Below, one piece after another: positions 10,451-20,720 of a DNA stretch of 64,000 nucleotides. The DNA is from Acinetobacter nosocomialis (GTDB lineage Bacteria > Pseudomonadota > Gammaproteobacteria > Pseudomonadales > Moraxellaceae): contig CP107049.1 of the NCBI GenBank assembly GCA_025736915.1, positions 1,798,001 through 1,862,000 on the forward strand. Direction: 5' to 3'. Position 1 is the first letter of the stretch. The number at the start of each line of letters is the position of its first letter. The notes below the pieces were generated by a model. It saw nothing but the letters and a program-made list of their open reading frames with translations, made no database searches and was not told the DNA's origin. The position numbers and the translations under genes were made by a program.

Positions 10451-11305
10451 TTATGGCTTTGCTTTTGCACCACCTGCAATGCTTGTGTCATCACTCGTTA
10501 CAACAAACTGACCATTCACAATTTTAGGTGGGGTTGCATTCTTCCATTGAATAGATAATCCATTACGATATCGTAAATCAATGGCTGAGATTTTCGTCCA
10601 CACAGGTTTTAGGTCAGATTGTGCCAAGTGACTTAAACGTTGCAATTTATTCATTGTTTGGTCTTGGTCAACAATAATTCGTAAACCAGAGTCAAACTGC
10701 ATAAACCAAGTCATTCGCTCTGTTAGATATAACTCTTTTAAACGCAAATTAACAGGATGGAATAACTGATTAATTTCATTATAGCGTCGCATCATCATTT
10801 TAGACTGGCTTACCGGACCATGTAACAGCGGAAGCTCAGGATGAAGTCTCGGTTCTGCCTCACTAAATACGTCACCACCATCGCTTAATAAGCGACCTGT
10901 TCCCCAACGGGCGATCGCATGTCGAGGCATCACACGAACACGAATACCATTTGGCCAGGCACGAGATACGACAACTCGGTCTACCCATGAAATTTCTAAT
11001 GCTTTATCACGAATCTGCTCTAAGTCAGACGTAAAATAATTATCTTTTACAATCGGCTGCACATACCGCATCACTTGCTGATTCTCAACAGAAGTTGTTG
11101 AACCTACCACTTCAAGTTTTGCGACAGTTGCATCAGTAATAACTTTATATAGACCGTAAATTCCGGCTGCCAAGACTAAAAAGGCAATAACCAGCAACAC
11201 CCATCCGCCAGCATTGGCAAGCTTTTGCTTGCGCGTAGGCGGTTTTTCATGAATGGAGGTAATCGCCGCACGTTTACGGCGCATGGAAGCCGGAAGTTGT
11301 GCCAT
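10451..11305 (-). CDS. ftsQ: Cell division protein FtsQ
   Basis: Bitopic divisome protein that bridges early and late division proteins. It has a short basic cytoplasmic N-terminus, one membrane segment near residues 34-56, then a POTRA domain (KLEVVGSTTSVENQQV) and the FtsQ/DivIB beta domain. 284 residues. The gene starts 2 bases after the ddl stop, in the conserved ddl-ftsQ-ftsA order. Confidence 0.95.
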   Translation of the reverse strand: MAQLPASMRRKRAAITSIHEKPPTRKQKLANAGGWVLLVIAFLVLAAGIYGLYKVITDATVAKLEVVGSTTSVENQQVMRYVQPIVKDNYFTSDLEQIRDKALEISWVDRVVVSRAWPNGIRVRVMPRHAIARWGTGRLLSDGGDVFSEAEPRLHPELPLLHGPVSQSKMMMRRYNEINQLFHPVNLRLKELYLTERMTWFMQFDSGLRIIVDQDQTMNKLQRLSHLAQSDLKPVWTKISAIDLRYRNGLSIQWKNATPPKIVNGQFVVTSDDTSIAGGAKAKP

Positions 11306-11307
11306 AT

Positions 11308-12234
11308 TTAAGCCGTACCTTCCAATGTTTGCTCAAGAATTGCAACACACAATTCATCAAAGCTATAACCCACAGCTTTAGCTGCTTTTGGCACAAGCGA
11401 GTGGCTGGTCATACCTGGTACGGTATTTACTTCTAAAAGCCAGAAATTACCTTGCTCATCCTGCATTGCATCAATACGGCCCCAACCTTCTGCACCTACG
11501 GCTTGGAAAGCACGTAAACATAAGGCTTGTAGGTTTTTCTCTTCGCTCTCGCTGAGACCACAAGGAATACCATATTCGACATCATTACGTTGATATTTTG
11601 CTTCATAGTCATAGAAAGCAACATCTGCTGGTGGCTGCAAACGAATAACAGGTAAAGGCTGACCATTTAAGAATGAAATCGTAAATTCACGACCCGTAAT
11701 CCATTTTTCTGCCATTACTACAGCATCGTGCTGAGTTGCTTTTTCAATTGCTGCTGCAAAATCTTCAGCTTTCTCAACCTTACTCATGCCTACACTTGAA
11801 CCTTCATGTACAGGCTTGATAATGACAGGTAAACCTAATTCAGCAATGACTGAATCCAGGTCAGTTTCTTTAGTAATAATGCGATACGGTGCTGTTGGTA
11901 AGTCACTGCCTTGCCAAATTTGCTTGGTTTTGACCTTGTCCATACCAATTGCAGAACCTTGCACACCTGTCCCTGTATAAGGGATGTTTAACCACTCAAG
12001 TGCGCCTTGGATTTGACCGTCTTCACCGCCACGACCATGCAATACAATAAATGCGCGGTCGTAGTTTACAAGTTCAGTTACGCTACGGTCTTGCGGATCA
12101 AATGCCTCAGCCTGAACGCCTGAACGTAACAAAGCGTCCAGAACTGCCTGACCACTATCTAAAGACACAGCACGCTCAGCCGATTTTCCACCAAGTAACA
12201 CAGCAACTTTGCCGAATTTTGTAGCATTTGACAC
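11308..12234 (-). CDS. ddlB: D-alanine--D-alanine ligase
   Basis: ATP-grasp ligase that makes D-Ala-D-Ala for peptidoglycan. Motifs: VAVLLGGKSAERAVSLDSG, the ATP-grasp loop HEGSSVGMSKV, and the metal-binding LLEVNTVPGMT near the C-terminus. The open frame reaches back to an ATG at 12261, but the GTG at 12234 has AAGGAT at proper spacing and gives 308 residues, close to E. coli DdlB (306); I chose it. Sits between murC and ftsQ in the same operon. Confidence 0.95.
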   Translation of the reverse strand: MSNATKFGKVAVLLGGKSAERAVSLDSGQAVLDALLRSGVQAEAFDPQDRSVTELVNYDRAFIVLHGRGGEDGQIQGALEWLNIPYTGTGVQGSAIGMDKVKTKQIWQGSDLPTAPYRIITKETDLDSVIAELGLPVIIKPVHEGSSVGMSKVEKAEDFAAAIEKATQHDAVVMAEKWITGREFTISFLNGQPLPVIRLQPPADVAFYDYEAKYQRNDVEYGIPCGLSESEEKNLQALCLRAFQAVGAEGWGRIDAMQDEQGNFWLLEVNTVPGMTSHSLVPKAAKAVGYSFDELCVAILEQTLEGTA

Positions 12235-12271
12235 GTTTAAATCCTTAACCCGATAATTCAATACTTTTTGT

Positions 12272-13720
12272 TTATTTCACATACAAATGATGCTGTGCAA
12301 GTTCTACTGAAATTGCTCCCACGTTACCTGCACCTTGCGTTAATAACAAGTCATTTGGTTGTAACACATTTTGCATGATGTTTTGCAAATTACCGTCAAC
12401 CGGATCAATCAAAATCGGCTCAACCTGACCACGCAAACGAATACTACGCGCCAAAGTACGGCTATCTGCACCAACAATTGGTTTTTCCCCAGCCGGATAC
12501 ACTTCTAGTAATAATAATTGGTCGACTTGAGATAAAACTTCAATAAAGTCGTCAAAACAATCACGTGTACGAGAGTAACGATGAGGTTGGAAAAGCATCA
12601 CTAAACGACGGTCAGGGTGACTCTGACGAGCAGCTTTAATTGTAGCTTCCACTTCTTTCGGGTGGTGTCCATAGTCATCGACTAATTTCACATTACCTTC
12701 ACCAAGCTCAAATTCACCTTGTACTTGGAAGCGACGTCCAACACCACTAAAACCTTTTAATGCACGGCTAATTGCTTCGTCTGAAACGCCTTCATCGGTA
12801 GCAACACCAATTGCAGCCAAAGCATTTAAAACGTTATGTAAACCAGGCTGATTAATCGTTAGACGTAACGGTTCACGGCCTTTACGTAACACTGTAAAGT
12901 GCGAACGCATGCCATCTTGCTCTACATCAATCGCACGGATGTCATTATCTTCGTTAAAACCATATGTAATAACCGGACGGCCTACACGCGGCAAAATCTC
13001 ACGAACGTTTGCATCATCACCACAGACTACCGCTAAACCATAGAACGGTAAGTTATGTAGGAATTGTACAAACGTATCTTTTAATTTATCAAAGCTACCT
13101 TCATAAGTGTCCATATGGTCAGCATCGATGTTGGTTACAATCGCTGCCATTGGCTGTAAATAAAGGAAAGATGCATCTGATTCGTCAGCTTCAGCAACAA
13201 TAAAACGGCTTTCACCAAGAGCTGCATTTACACCAGTACTGTTAAGTAAACCACCAATCACATAAGTTGGGTCAAGGTTTTCTTCAGCTAACATAGTGGT
13301 TAACAAACTCGTTGTTGTGGTTTTGCCATGTGTACCTGCTACCGCAATACCATGACGGTAACGCATAAGCTCACCGAGCATTTCTGCACGACGTACAATC
13401 GGAGTACGTTGTTCAATTGCTGCTTTAATTTCCGGATTTTCCGGATCAATAGCAGTTGAAACCACAAGCACATTGGCATTTTTAATATTTTCTGCTTCGT
13501 GTCCGATATAGACTTTAATGCCATTTTCTTCTAATTGTTGTGTAGTTTTAGAAGCTTTAATATCTGAACCGGAAATTTTATATCCTTGGTTAGCTAACAC
13601 CTCAGCAATACCACACATACCTGCTCCGCCAATACCCACAAAATGAATGTGTTTGATACGGCGCATTTCAGGCACTTTAATCAATTTTTTTGCTTGGTTT
13701 GCAGCTGTTATTGGAGACAT
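12272..13720 (-). CDS. murC: UDP-N-acetylmuramate--L-alanine ligase
   Basis: First amino-acid ligase of the muropeptide pathway; it adds L-Ala to UDP-MurNAc. Mur ligase features: the N-terminal UDP-binding region ([19 protein letters not shown]), the ATP P-loop [11 protein letters not shown] near residue 128, and the central and C-terminal Mur domains ([19 protein letters not shown]). 482 residues is normal. It starts 11 bases after the murG stop. Confidence 0.98.
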   Translation of the reverse strand: MSPITAANQAKKLIKVPEMRRIKHIHFVGIGGAGMCGIAEVLANQGYKISGSDIKASKTTQQLEENGIKVYIGHEAENIKNANVLVVSTAIDPENPEIKAAIEQRTPIVRRAEMLGELMRYRHGIAVAGTHGKTTTTSLLTTMLAEENLDPTYVIGGLLNSTGVNAALGESRFIVAEADESDASFLYLQPMAAIVTNIDADHMDTYEGSFDKLKDTFVQFLHNLPFYGLAVVCGDDANVREILPRVGRPVITYGFNEDNDIRAIDVEQDGMRSHFTVLRKGREPLRLTINQPGLHNVLNALAAIGVATDEGVSDEAISRALKGFSGVGRRFQVQGEFELGEGNVKLVDDYGHHPKEVEATIKAARQSHPDRRLVMLFQPHRYSRTRDCFDDFIEVLSQVDQLLLLEVYPAGEKPIVGADSRTLARSIRLRGQVEPILIDPVDGNLQNIMQNVLQPNDLLLTQGAGNVGAISVELAQHHLYVK

Positions 13721-13731
13721 AGTAAATCCGA

Positions 13732-14829
13732 TTACATTTTTTGAATAAGATCAACCACATGCTGAGTTGCATTTGGTTGGGCATGTTGACGCGCTTTCAC
13801 TGCCATTTCTGTAAGTAATGGGCGGTTCATCAACGTGGTAAACAATTGATTTAAAACTTCTGGTGTCATAGTCGATTGCTGGCAAATTTTTGCAGCGCCG
13901 ACATCGGCCAGAAATTTAGCATTTGCAGTTTGGTGGTCATCTACCGCGATTGGAAGCGGTACAAAAACTGCTGCAACACCAGCGGTTGCAACCTCTGTCA
14001 CTGTTAACGCCCCAGCACGACAAATAATCAAGTCTGCTTCGCTATACGCCTTTGCCATATCTTCAATAAAAGGCAAAACCTGTACAGTTAAATTTGCTGG
14101 CGCATCTGCATACAAAGCTTGAGTCGCCTCAACTTGTTGCTGACCACACTGATGGAAAATATTCAGTGGAACTTGAAGTTGTTTTAATGCTGGAGGTAAG
14201 CGTTCATTGAGTGCTTTTGCACCTAAAGAACCGCCTACAATTAAAATATTTAAGGGTTTACCCGCTTGCTCACGCTCATCGTAACGCCACTTTGGGCTTA
14301 AGATATCAGTGATCTCGCGACGTACCGGATTTCCAGTCGTTACCACTTTTTCGCTAGCAGGAAAAGTATTTGGAAATGCTTCACACACCACTTTAGCCAC
14401 GCGTGATAACTGTGCATTGGTAAAACCAGCAACCGCATTTTGCTCATGAATGAGAACAGGAATACCTAATAAGCGCGCCGCCAAGCCACCAGGGCCTGCA
14501 ACATAGCCACCAAAGCCAGCTACCGCATCAACTTTAAGCTGTTTCATATAGCGCATTGCGCTAAAAGTTGCTTTTAAAATTTTAAAAGGTGCAGCGAGTT
14601 TACGGATGACTCCATTTCCGCGCACACCTTGAATATCAATTTGATAAATTGGAATATTTTGATCTTTTAATAACCGATTTTCCATACCTGTTGGCGTGGC
14701 TAACCATGAAACCTGACAACCTTGTTGTTGAAGTTGTTTGGCTACGGCGAGGGCTGGAAAAACATGTCCACCAGTACCGGCAGCCATCATCATGACATGT
14801 TTAGGTTTGCTTTGCTGTGAATCTGTCAC
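13732..14829 (-). CDS. murG: Undecaprenyl-PP-MurNAc-pentapeptide GlcNAc transferase
   Basis: GT28 glycosyltransferase that converts lipid I to lipid II at the inner face of the inner membrane. The glycine-rich [15 protein letters not shown] motif is at the N-terminus, [11 protein letters not shown] in the first domain, and [11 protein letters not shown] plus the sugar-nucleotide-binding [10 protein letters not shown] in the second. 365 residues. It is the first gene of the murG-murC-ddl-ftsQ-ftsA run in this window; the usual upstream mraY-murF-ftsW genes are absent. Confidence 0.97.
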   Translation of the reverse strand: MTDSQQSKPKHVMMMAAGTGGHVFPALAVAKQLQQQGCQVSWLATPTGMENRLLKDQNIPIYQIDIQGVRGNGVIRKLAAPFKILKATFSAMRYMKQLKVDAVAGFGGYVAGPGGLAARLLGIPVLIHEQNAVAGFTNAQLSRVAKVVCEAFPNTFPASEKVVTTGNPVRREITDILSPKWRYDEREQAGKPLNILIVGGSLGAKALNERLPPALKQLQVPLNIFHQCGQQQVEATQALYADAPANLTVQVLPFIEDMAKAYSEADLIICRAGALTVTEVATAGVAAVFVPLPIAVDDHQTANAKFLADVGAAKICQQSTMTPEVLNQLFTTLMNRPLLTEMAVKARQHAQPNATQHVVDLIQKM

Positions 14830-15066
14830 GGTCTAATTCTTCAACTCAAAAAACAATGGAAATTGTCATCTATTTTTGTAGCCGTTTATTTTAATCCTAA
14901 AGCTTCATTAACGAAAAGCGAATTTCACTCGTTTATAACAGAAAGATGTGCTTTTTTGAAAATATGCCTACAAAGCGCTAGCGTATTTCATATTGTGGTT
15001 TTATTAATTCATATATTTTTAGGTGATTTCCCAATATTCGCTTAGGAAATCACCCAAAGTAGATTA
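14830..15066. other. Intergenic stretch between murG and gshB
   Basis: No gene. It carries a hairpin with 10-bp arms (GGTGATTTCC at 15022, GGAAATCACC at 15045) just past the gshB stop, but neither strand has a T run after it, so it is at best a weak terminator or an RNA-stabilising stem. The rest is AT-rich and should hold the promoter for murG. Confidence 0.5.
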
Positions 15067-16011
15067 TTAAGCAGGACGACCAGCTTCTAATACGTCAAAT
15101 AGATCATCGGCAATTGAAGTACCAAATTGAGCATCAATTTCACGAATACAGGTTGGGCTGGTGACATTAATTTCAGTGACATAATTACCAATTACATCAA
15201 GTCCAACAAATACCAAACCTTTTTCACGCAAGAAAGGACCAATTTTCGCTGCAATCTGCTTATCGTTTTCAGTAAGTGGTCGTGCTTGACCTAAACCACC
15301 AGCTGCCAAATTCCCACGCACTTCACCATTTTGTGGAATACGAGCGAGACAGTACGGAACAGGTTCACCATTCACCATTAGAATGCGTTTATCCCCTTCT
15401 ACAATTTCAGGAATATAACGTTGTGCCATAATTGGACGAGTGCCTAGTTCTGTTAGCATTTCTAAGGTAGAACCAATATTTACACCATCTTGGTATAAAC
15501 GGAAAATTCCCATCCCACCCATACCATCAAGTGGCTTAACGATTACATCGCCATGTTCTTTAATAAATTCACGAATCAAGCTCTGCTGTGATGTCACAAG
15601 TGTAGGTACTTGTAGCTCTGGAAACTGCGTTGCAAACAGCTTTTCATTGCAATCACGCAGTGACTGAGGCTTATTAATAATCCATGAACCTTCGCGCTCA
15701 GCTTGCTCAAGCACGTAAGTCGTGTAGACAAAATTCATATCAAATGGTGGGTCTTTACGCATGAGCACAACATCATAAGCCGCGATAGATTCTTTTTTCT
15801 TTTCACCTAGCTCATAGTAATGGCTGTAATCTTCAAAGACCTCTAAAGGAGAGATCAGGCCGTAAGCTTTACCTTGATCGATATATAAATCTTGCTGTAA
15901 TGCATAACCCAATTCATGTCCACGACGGCTCGCCGCCCACAACATTGCCATGGTTGAATCCTTTTTAAGGTTTACGGTTTCAATCGGATCCATGACGACA
16001 AGTACACGCAT
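15067..16011 (-). CDS. gshB: Glutathione synthetase
   Basis: ATP-grasp ligase that joins gamma-glutamylcysteine and glycine, the second step of glutathione synthesis; the first enzyme, gshA, is also in this window. Motifs: VVMDPIETVNLKKDSTMAML at the N-terminus, PLDGMGGMGIFR (ATP-grasp loop) and VTSPTCIREID (metal and substrate site). The frame is open to 16065, but the ATG at 16011 gives 314 residues and aligns with the E. coli start (315 residues). Confidence 0.96.
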   Translation of the reverse strand: MRVLVVMDPIETVNLKKDSTMAMLWAASRRGHELGYALQQDLYIDQGKAYGLISPLEVFEDYSHYYELGEKKKESIAAYDVVLMRKDPPFDMNFVYTTYVLEQAEREGSWIINKPQSLRDCNEKLFATQFPELQVPTLVTSQQSLIREFIKEHGDVIVKPLDGMGGMGIFRLYQDGVNIGSTLEMLTELGTRPIMAQRYIPEIVEGDKRILMVNGEPVPYCLARIPQNGEVRGNLAAGGLGQARPLTENDKQIAAKIGPFLREKGLVFVGLDVIGNYVTEINVTSPTCIREIDAQFGTSIADDLFDVLEAGRPA

Positions 16012-16171
16012 GCTCAAGCTCTTCTTAAAATTTAAATTAGCATGAGTATAACTGAGATTTTTCACTGGTTTTTCTTAATTTCAGTAAAACAATACCTGTT
16101 ATTTCTTGATCTGGAATTTAAATAAATTCAGTTAAACTATGACCATAAAATATTATTTTTAAAGGCTAAAG

Positions 16172-16384
16172 ATGAAACTTTATCGCTATTTAACTGGTCC
16201 CGATGACTCTGCCTTTTGCGCACGAGTGACTAAAGCACTCAATCACGGCTGGGAATTATATGAAGCGCCCACTATGACTTTTAATGGTACTCAAGTCATT
16301 GTGGGGCAAGCCATTTGCAAAACAATTGATGAAAATTATGATCCAGAAATGGATATTTTAGATGTTCTCAAAAACAATGCTTAA
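16172..16384 (+). CDS. DUF1737 family small protein
   Basis: A 70-residue soluble protein beginning MKLYRYLTGPDDSAFC and containing NHGWELYEAPTMTFNG, the typical pattern of the DUF1737 family (function unknown). AAAGG lies 8-9 bases before the ATG. It has its own short AT-rich promoter region, divergent from gshB. A perfect 9-bp hairpin (GGGTACTTT/AAAGTACCC, 16391-16415) follows but lacks a T run. Confidence 0.8.
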   Translation: MKLYRYLTGPDDSAFCARVTKALNHGWELYEAPTMTFNGTQVIVGQAICKTIDENYDPEMDILDVLKNNA

Positions 16385-16556
16385 CTCCCCGGGTACTTTT
16401 AGCCATAAAGTACCCTCATCAAAACCCTATTCATAAATAAAACTAATCATTTCATTCAATCGAATTTTTAATAAATAAATTATATTTTAAAAATCAATTA
16501 TTAAAAAACAATCAATGTAATTTTGCAGGCAATAGTTCTTTTATTCTAAATAATTA

Positions 16557-16575
16557 AATGATTATAATTATCATT
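16557..16575. promoter_or_regulatory. Fur box upstream of the TonB-dependent receptor
   Basis: AATGATTATAATTATCATT matches the 7-1-7 Fur consensus (TGATAAT-N-ATTATCA) at 13 of 14 positions. It is 35 bases before the receptor ATG, placing it on the promoter. Iron repression is inferred. Confidence 0.85.
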
Positions 16576-16609
16576 TATACTTTTATTTTTGTTAACTGAT
16601 TTTATTTTT

Positions 16610-18802
16610 ATGTTAAGAATTTCTATATCATCTCCCCAAATTAAGCGTCTTTTCCCGCTGAGCTTACTCAGTTTAATGATTTTGAATATTCAAGGTGCGT
16701 ATGCAGAAGACTTGACTGACTCATCATCGAAAGTGGCGGCTACCATGCCCACCATAAAAATTGAGGCCATGAGTGAGCTAGACCCGATTAAAAGCTATAT
16801 CGACTATGACAAAGCCAATGTCACACGTAATGGTTTAGACAAAAAAGATATTCCCCAAACCATTGATACCATTGATGTGCAGAAATATAAAATTTATGGA
16901 TCGAATGACTTAAGCGTTATGTTGCAAGGCACCCCTAGCGTATCAACCAGTTACGATATGCGCGGTGATGGCATCACGATTCGCGGTTTTGGTGCTGACA
17001 CAGGCGATATTTACCGTGATGGCATACGTGAAAGCGGACAAGTACGTCGTAGTACAGCAAATATCGAACGTATCGAAATCTTAAAAGGCCCCGCTTCTGT
17101 TTTATATGGCCGTAGTGCTGGTGGCGGCGTTGTGAATATGGTGAGTAAGTTCGCCAATTTTGACTCTAAAAGCTCAGTTGGTGCATATGCAGGTTCTTAC
17201 GACAACTATGGAACAACGGCTGACATCAACCAAGTACTTAACGACAATTTAGCAGTACGTTTGACTGGAGAATATGGCGAGTCAGGTAGCTTCCGCTCAG
17301 GTATTAAAAATAAAATAGAGATGCTCTCTCCAAGCTTTACCTATAAAAATGACGATGGAACACTCACTTGGACCACACAATATACCTATGACAAATTAGG
17401 CCGAGTGCCTGACCGCGGACCAACGCGTGACAATCTACCTACAGGTACATCTATCAAAACAGGATTTGCCCAAGATGGCGATTATGTTGATGATATTTTG
17501 CAAGTGGTTCGCACCGATGTGAATTATGAATATGCACCTGATTGGAACTTCCACTGGGCAGCAAGTTACCGACAAGCAGAACAAAACTTTGATCACTTTT
17601 ACTTTGGAACTTATTGTGGGTTAGATGGTAAAGATTTAAAAGGTAAAGCATGCATCACTAAAAAAGGCTATATCAATCAAATTTACTACTGGCAACAAAC
17701 TAGCAATAAGACCACAACCAATACATTTGATATTAAAGGAAAGTTCAAGACAGGCCAGCTTGAACACCAAATTATGGTCGGTACAGACTGGACGTATGAA
17801 CAACGAGAACCACGTCTAGCCAATAAAACTCAAAACGGTTCAGCCATTTATGGTTATGTTAATCCGCTCACTGGTGAACGTGAATATAGCCGAGGTAATG
17901 GCCCTCTTTTAATTAGCCAACATAACTACAATGAAGGCACCACTTATGGTGTATTTATTCAGGATTTAATTGGTCTAAATGACCAACTCAAACTCATGAT
18001 GGGGTTACGCTACGATTATTTTGACTTTTCAACAACCAACAAACTTAACAATGATCATCGTAATGTAAAAGATAGCAGTTTTAGTCCAAATGTGGGTTTA
18101 GTATGGCAACCCGTTCCAGAGCATAGCTTTTATACGTCTTACTCTAAAAGCTTCGCACCGTTTGGTGGACAAATGGGTGTTAACCAAGTTACTGGAAACA
18201 CCGATGTCACAAAAATGGATAAAGAGCCTCAATATAACGAGCAATACGAAGTTGGGGTAAAAAGCGAATGGTTAGATAGTCTTTTAAATACTCAATTTTC
18301 TGTCTTTGATATTCGTAAAAATAATATTCGCTATAAACCAAATCCTAATGAGCAACCAGATGTATGGGCAACTGCCGGACAACATCAATCACGTGGTCTT
18401 GAATTTAGTTTTATTGGTCGCGTACTTGATAATGTCTTTGTTCGCGGTGGTTATGGCTACACAGATGCCAAGGTAAAAGAAGACAAGCAAAATCCTGAGC
18501 GTGAAGGCAACTATTTAGCTAACACATCTAAAAATACGGGTAATTTATTTGTTCGTTATTTACCAACTGAACAGTGGTATACCGAAGTGGGCGTGACCTA
18601 TGTCGGGTCTTATTATCCAAATATTAATAATCAAGTAAAAATGGAAGGCTTTAACCGTGTCGATGCAGCGATTAGCTATAGTGCAGCCCCATGGAATGTC
18701 ACACTTGCGGTAAATAACCTAACTAATAAAGAGTACTGGCGCTCAGACAGTATGCCTGGCACACCACGTAATGTGTTATTGCGTTTAAATTATCAGTTTT
18801 AA
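16610..18802 (+). CDS. TonB-dependent siderophore receptor
   Basis: Outer-membrane ligand-gated channel for a ferric siderophore. Signal peptide to about residue 32 (ends AYA), plug domain with LQGTPSVSTSYDMRGDGITI and IERIEILKGPASVLYGR, then a 22-strand barrel ending in the aromatic LLRLNYQF. The open frame begins at a TTG (16589), but the ATG at 16610 gives a normal signal peptide and about 730 residues. A Fur box precedes it, so it should be iron-repressed. It belongs to the broad FhuE/Fiu/PiuA-type group; sequence alone does not name the siderophore. No TonB box could be fixed with certainty. A bidirectional terminator follows. Confidence 0.93.
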   Translation: MLRISISSPQIKRLFPLSLLSLMILNIQGAYAEDLTDSSSKVAATMPTIKIEAMSELDPIKSYIDYDKANVTRNGLDKKDIPQTIDTIDVQKYKIYGSNDLSVMLQGTPSVSTSYDMRGDGITIRGFGADTGDIYRDGIRESGQVRRSTANIERIEILKGPASVLYGRSAGGGVVNMVSKFANFDSKSSVGAYAGSYDNYGTTADINQVLNDNLAVRLTGEYGESGSFRSGIKNKIEMLSPSFTYKNDDGTLTWTTQYTYDKLGRVPDRGPTRDNLPTGTSIKTGFAQDGDYVDDILQVVRTDVNYEYAPDWNFHWAASYRQAEQNFDHFYFGTYCGLDGKDLKGKACITKKGYINQIYYWQQTSNKTTTNTFDIKGKFKTGQLEHQIMVGTDWTYEQREPRLANKTQNGSAIYGYVNPLTGEREYSRGNGPLLISQHNYNEGTTYGVFIQDLIGLNDQLKLMMGLRYDYFDFSTTNKLNNDHRNVKDSSFSPNVGLVWQPVPEHSFYTSYSKSFAPFGGQMGVNQVTGNTDVTKMDKEPQYNEQYEVGVKSEWLDSLLNTQFSVFDIRKNNIRYKPNPNEQPDVWATAGQHQSRGLEFSFIGRVLDNVFVRGGYGYTDAKVKEDKQNPEREGNYLANTSKNTGNLFVRYLPTEQWYTEVGVTYVGSYYPNINNQVKMEGFNRVDAAISYSAAPWNVTLAVNNLTNKEYWRSDSMPGTPRNVLLRLNYQF

Positions 18803-18812
18803 GTAAGTATTA

Positions 18813-18846
18813 AAAAGGCATACCTCTATTTAGAGGTATGCCTTTT
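18813..18846. terminator. Bidirectional terminator
   Basis: A perfect stem of about 16 bp (AAAAGGCATACCTCTA and its complement) with A and T runs on both sides. It separates the convergent receptor gene and the dimethylformamidase-like gene. Confidence 0.92.
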
Positions 18847-18872
18847 GTTTTAGATACTGTTTTTGTGTCATC

Positions 18873-20720
18873 TTAAGGCTGGCGTAGCCCATAAAGATCA
18901 ATTTTCCAAAGAACATTCTGCGTTGTAGCAACAAAGAGTATTGATTCAACGACTGCCAGACCAGCAGAATAATTACAGTGATGAATGTATACCCAAGCAG
19001 TACTTTCACTAATATAGTCAGAATTTGTACGTAACAAGCGATTATCTGTAGTCGACGCGAATAGAATATCTCCATAAGCAGCCATTGCATTGATAGTTGC
19101 ATCCTGAACAAATGCGGTCATCGCTGTCCATGATAGCGTTGTTCTCGTTGCTGGGGCAGTCCATAGAACTCCTGAATGATCAACTGCATAAAGCATTCCA
19201 CCTGTAGCAGCTAATGCATTGGTTCCACCCGTAGGTCCTGTCCCTATTGAGGTCCAGTACTGCCCTACTTCTGAAGCAGGATACCACCAGAGCTGATTAT
19301 CACTTGTAATGCAATAAAGCGTATCTCCAAGAGCGGCCATGGCAGTGACATAATTCGCCTCACTAATATCACGCCAGGCCACGTCTGCACCAATAGGATA
19401 GCGTTGTAAAAGCCTATTTAGGGTCGTAGCCATAAAAATTTTGCCATTTAATGCTGTAAGTGCAGAACAACCATTCGCACTCCCAATATTCTCCCAGTCC
19501 CAAGCTATACGCTGTTTAAGACGTGCAAATACATTACGTGTGATGGTAGTCACAACAGAATCACTCCCCAGAACAGACAACCAATCCGTTGTTCCAGCAT
19601 TAAAAACTGTGCCATTGTGAGAAAATATACTCATTGTCGCGCGTCCAGGTTTGCCAGTCCAGGAGCGCAGATCTGCCGAGGCAAGTACAGTTGTAGTCAG
19701 TGGTGTATTTTGATCACCGGTAACACGTGGATAACCCCCTACTTCTTCCACATAGGCTGCAGCATCGACCTCATAGGTCATAAATGCTGAAGTTGTGGTT
19801 GCTGGGGAAACACCATTAAATACCCAATGTCCTGGAAACCGAAGTGTATATGCTGTTGCTGTTCCACCATACGCCCCATCAGCAAAACCAACACCAAGAA
19901 AAGAATTCTGTGGTCGGTTTAATGGCGGTTCTGCCCATGCTACAGTTGTATCATAAGCATTTAAATTAGGGTCATTACCAGCATATTTGTAGAAAACAAC
20001 CATACGATTCCCTTGTTCTAGCCTTACGGCTCGATAACAAGTATTCCCAGAGAGTACGATCACGTTACCACCATTAGCAATAAACTGCTCTGTCTGGTCT
20101 CTCATTGCTCGCGTCCAGTACTCATCATGTCCTGCAATGATCAAACAATCATAATTAGTGAGCAGACTTGAGATACTATGGAGGTCCACACTCGAACAAT
20201 ATTCGATCGGTATCCCTTCTGTTTCAAGCCAGCGAATAAGTATAGACTCAGGCCCGTTACTTGCAGGAGTACCACCTGATCGGTTAAAGGAAACTTTACT
20301 CGCACGAGTTCCCGCCCCACCACTGTTATAGTCATATAAACTCTTACCACCCGCTGGGTTATAAGCGGTGGGTGTTAAAAACGAGATTTGTAAAAGAACT
20401 TTTGAAACTGCTGCTTGAGTAGCTGGCCGAATTACAAAAGTAAGTACGTCCTGCCCCGAATAAGCTAGCCGATATAGCCCAGGGGGCCAACTCGAAGGGA
20501 TATTAAACGTTACTGAAACTGGCCAGCCAAATCCTTCCCATGGGTTTGTCGCAGGAAGTGACCGAGTAAAAAGAGTTGTAGAGATTGTTGATGATACTGT
20601 AGTTGTGCCTATACGCTCTACGGTTAAACTGGTTACCCCAGGTGAATCAGTGCTGAGGTAAAAACTTATTGAACTTCCAGGTAAAGCGGAAGTTGCTGAT
20701 GAATATCCTAAAACTGCCAT
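18873..20720 (-). CDS. Dimethylformamidase-beta-like domain protein with C-terminal beta-propeller repeats
   Basis: A 615-residue protein in two parts. Residues 1-85 look like an Ig-like sandwich; about 95-400 match the family named after the N,N-dimethylformamidase beta subunit C-terminal domain, with the hallmark IIAGHDEYWTRAMRD and NVIVLSGNTCYR motifs of a glutamine-amidotransferase-like fold. From about 405 to the end there are five to six repeats of a W...I..A...L.A..G.LY/F pattern, as in tectonin-type propellers, which often bind glycans or lipids. The frame opens at 20810, but the ATG at 20720 has a strong AGAGGTGGAG site. No signal peptide is visible. GC is higher than in its surroundings, it has no related neighbour, and a 390-base AT-rich leader precedes it: probably acquired. 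Substrate unknown; the name does not imply dimethylformamide use. Confidence 0.75.
   Translation of the reverse strand: MAVLGYSSATSALPGSSISFYLSTDSPGVTSLTVERIGTTTVSSTISTTLFTRSLPATNPWEGFGWPVSVTFNIPSSWPPGLYRLAYSGQDVLTFVIRPATQAAVSKVLLQISFLTPTAYNPAGGKSLYDYNSGGAGTRASKVSFNRSGGTPASNGPESILIRWLETEGIPIEYCSSVDLHSISSLLTNYDCLIIAGHDEYWTRAMRDQTEQFIANGGNVIVLSGNTCYRAVRLEQGNRMVVFYKYAGNDPNLNAYDTTVAWAEPPLNRPQNSFLGVGFADGAYGGTATAYTLRFPGHWVFNGVSPATTTSAFMTYEVDAAAYVEEVGGYPRVTGDQNTPLTTTVLASADLRSWTGKPGRATMSIFSHNGTVFNAGTTDWLSVLGSDSVVTTITRNVFARLKQRIAWDWENIGSANGCSALTALNGKIFMATTLNRLLQRYPIGADVAWRDISEANYVTAMAALGDTLYCITSDNQLWWYPASEVGQYWTSIGTGPTGGTNALAATGGMLYAVDHSGVLWTAPATRTTLSWTAMTAFVQDATINAMAAYGDILFASTTDNRLLRTNSDYISESTAWVYIHHCNYSAGLAVVESILFVATTQNVLWKIDLYGLRQP

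Noticed and set aside
15022..15055. Hairpin after gshB as a terminator
   Set aside because: Good 10-bp arms but no T run after it on either strand.
18830..19111. A 93-codon frame overlapping the end of the dimethylformamidase-like gene
   Set aside because: Runs over the terminator and inside a clear coding gene; no start signal.
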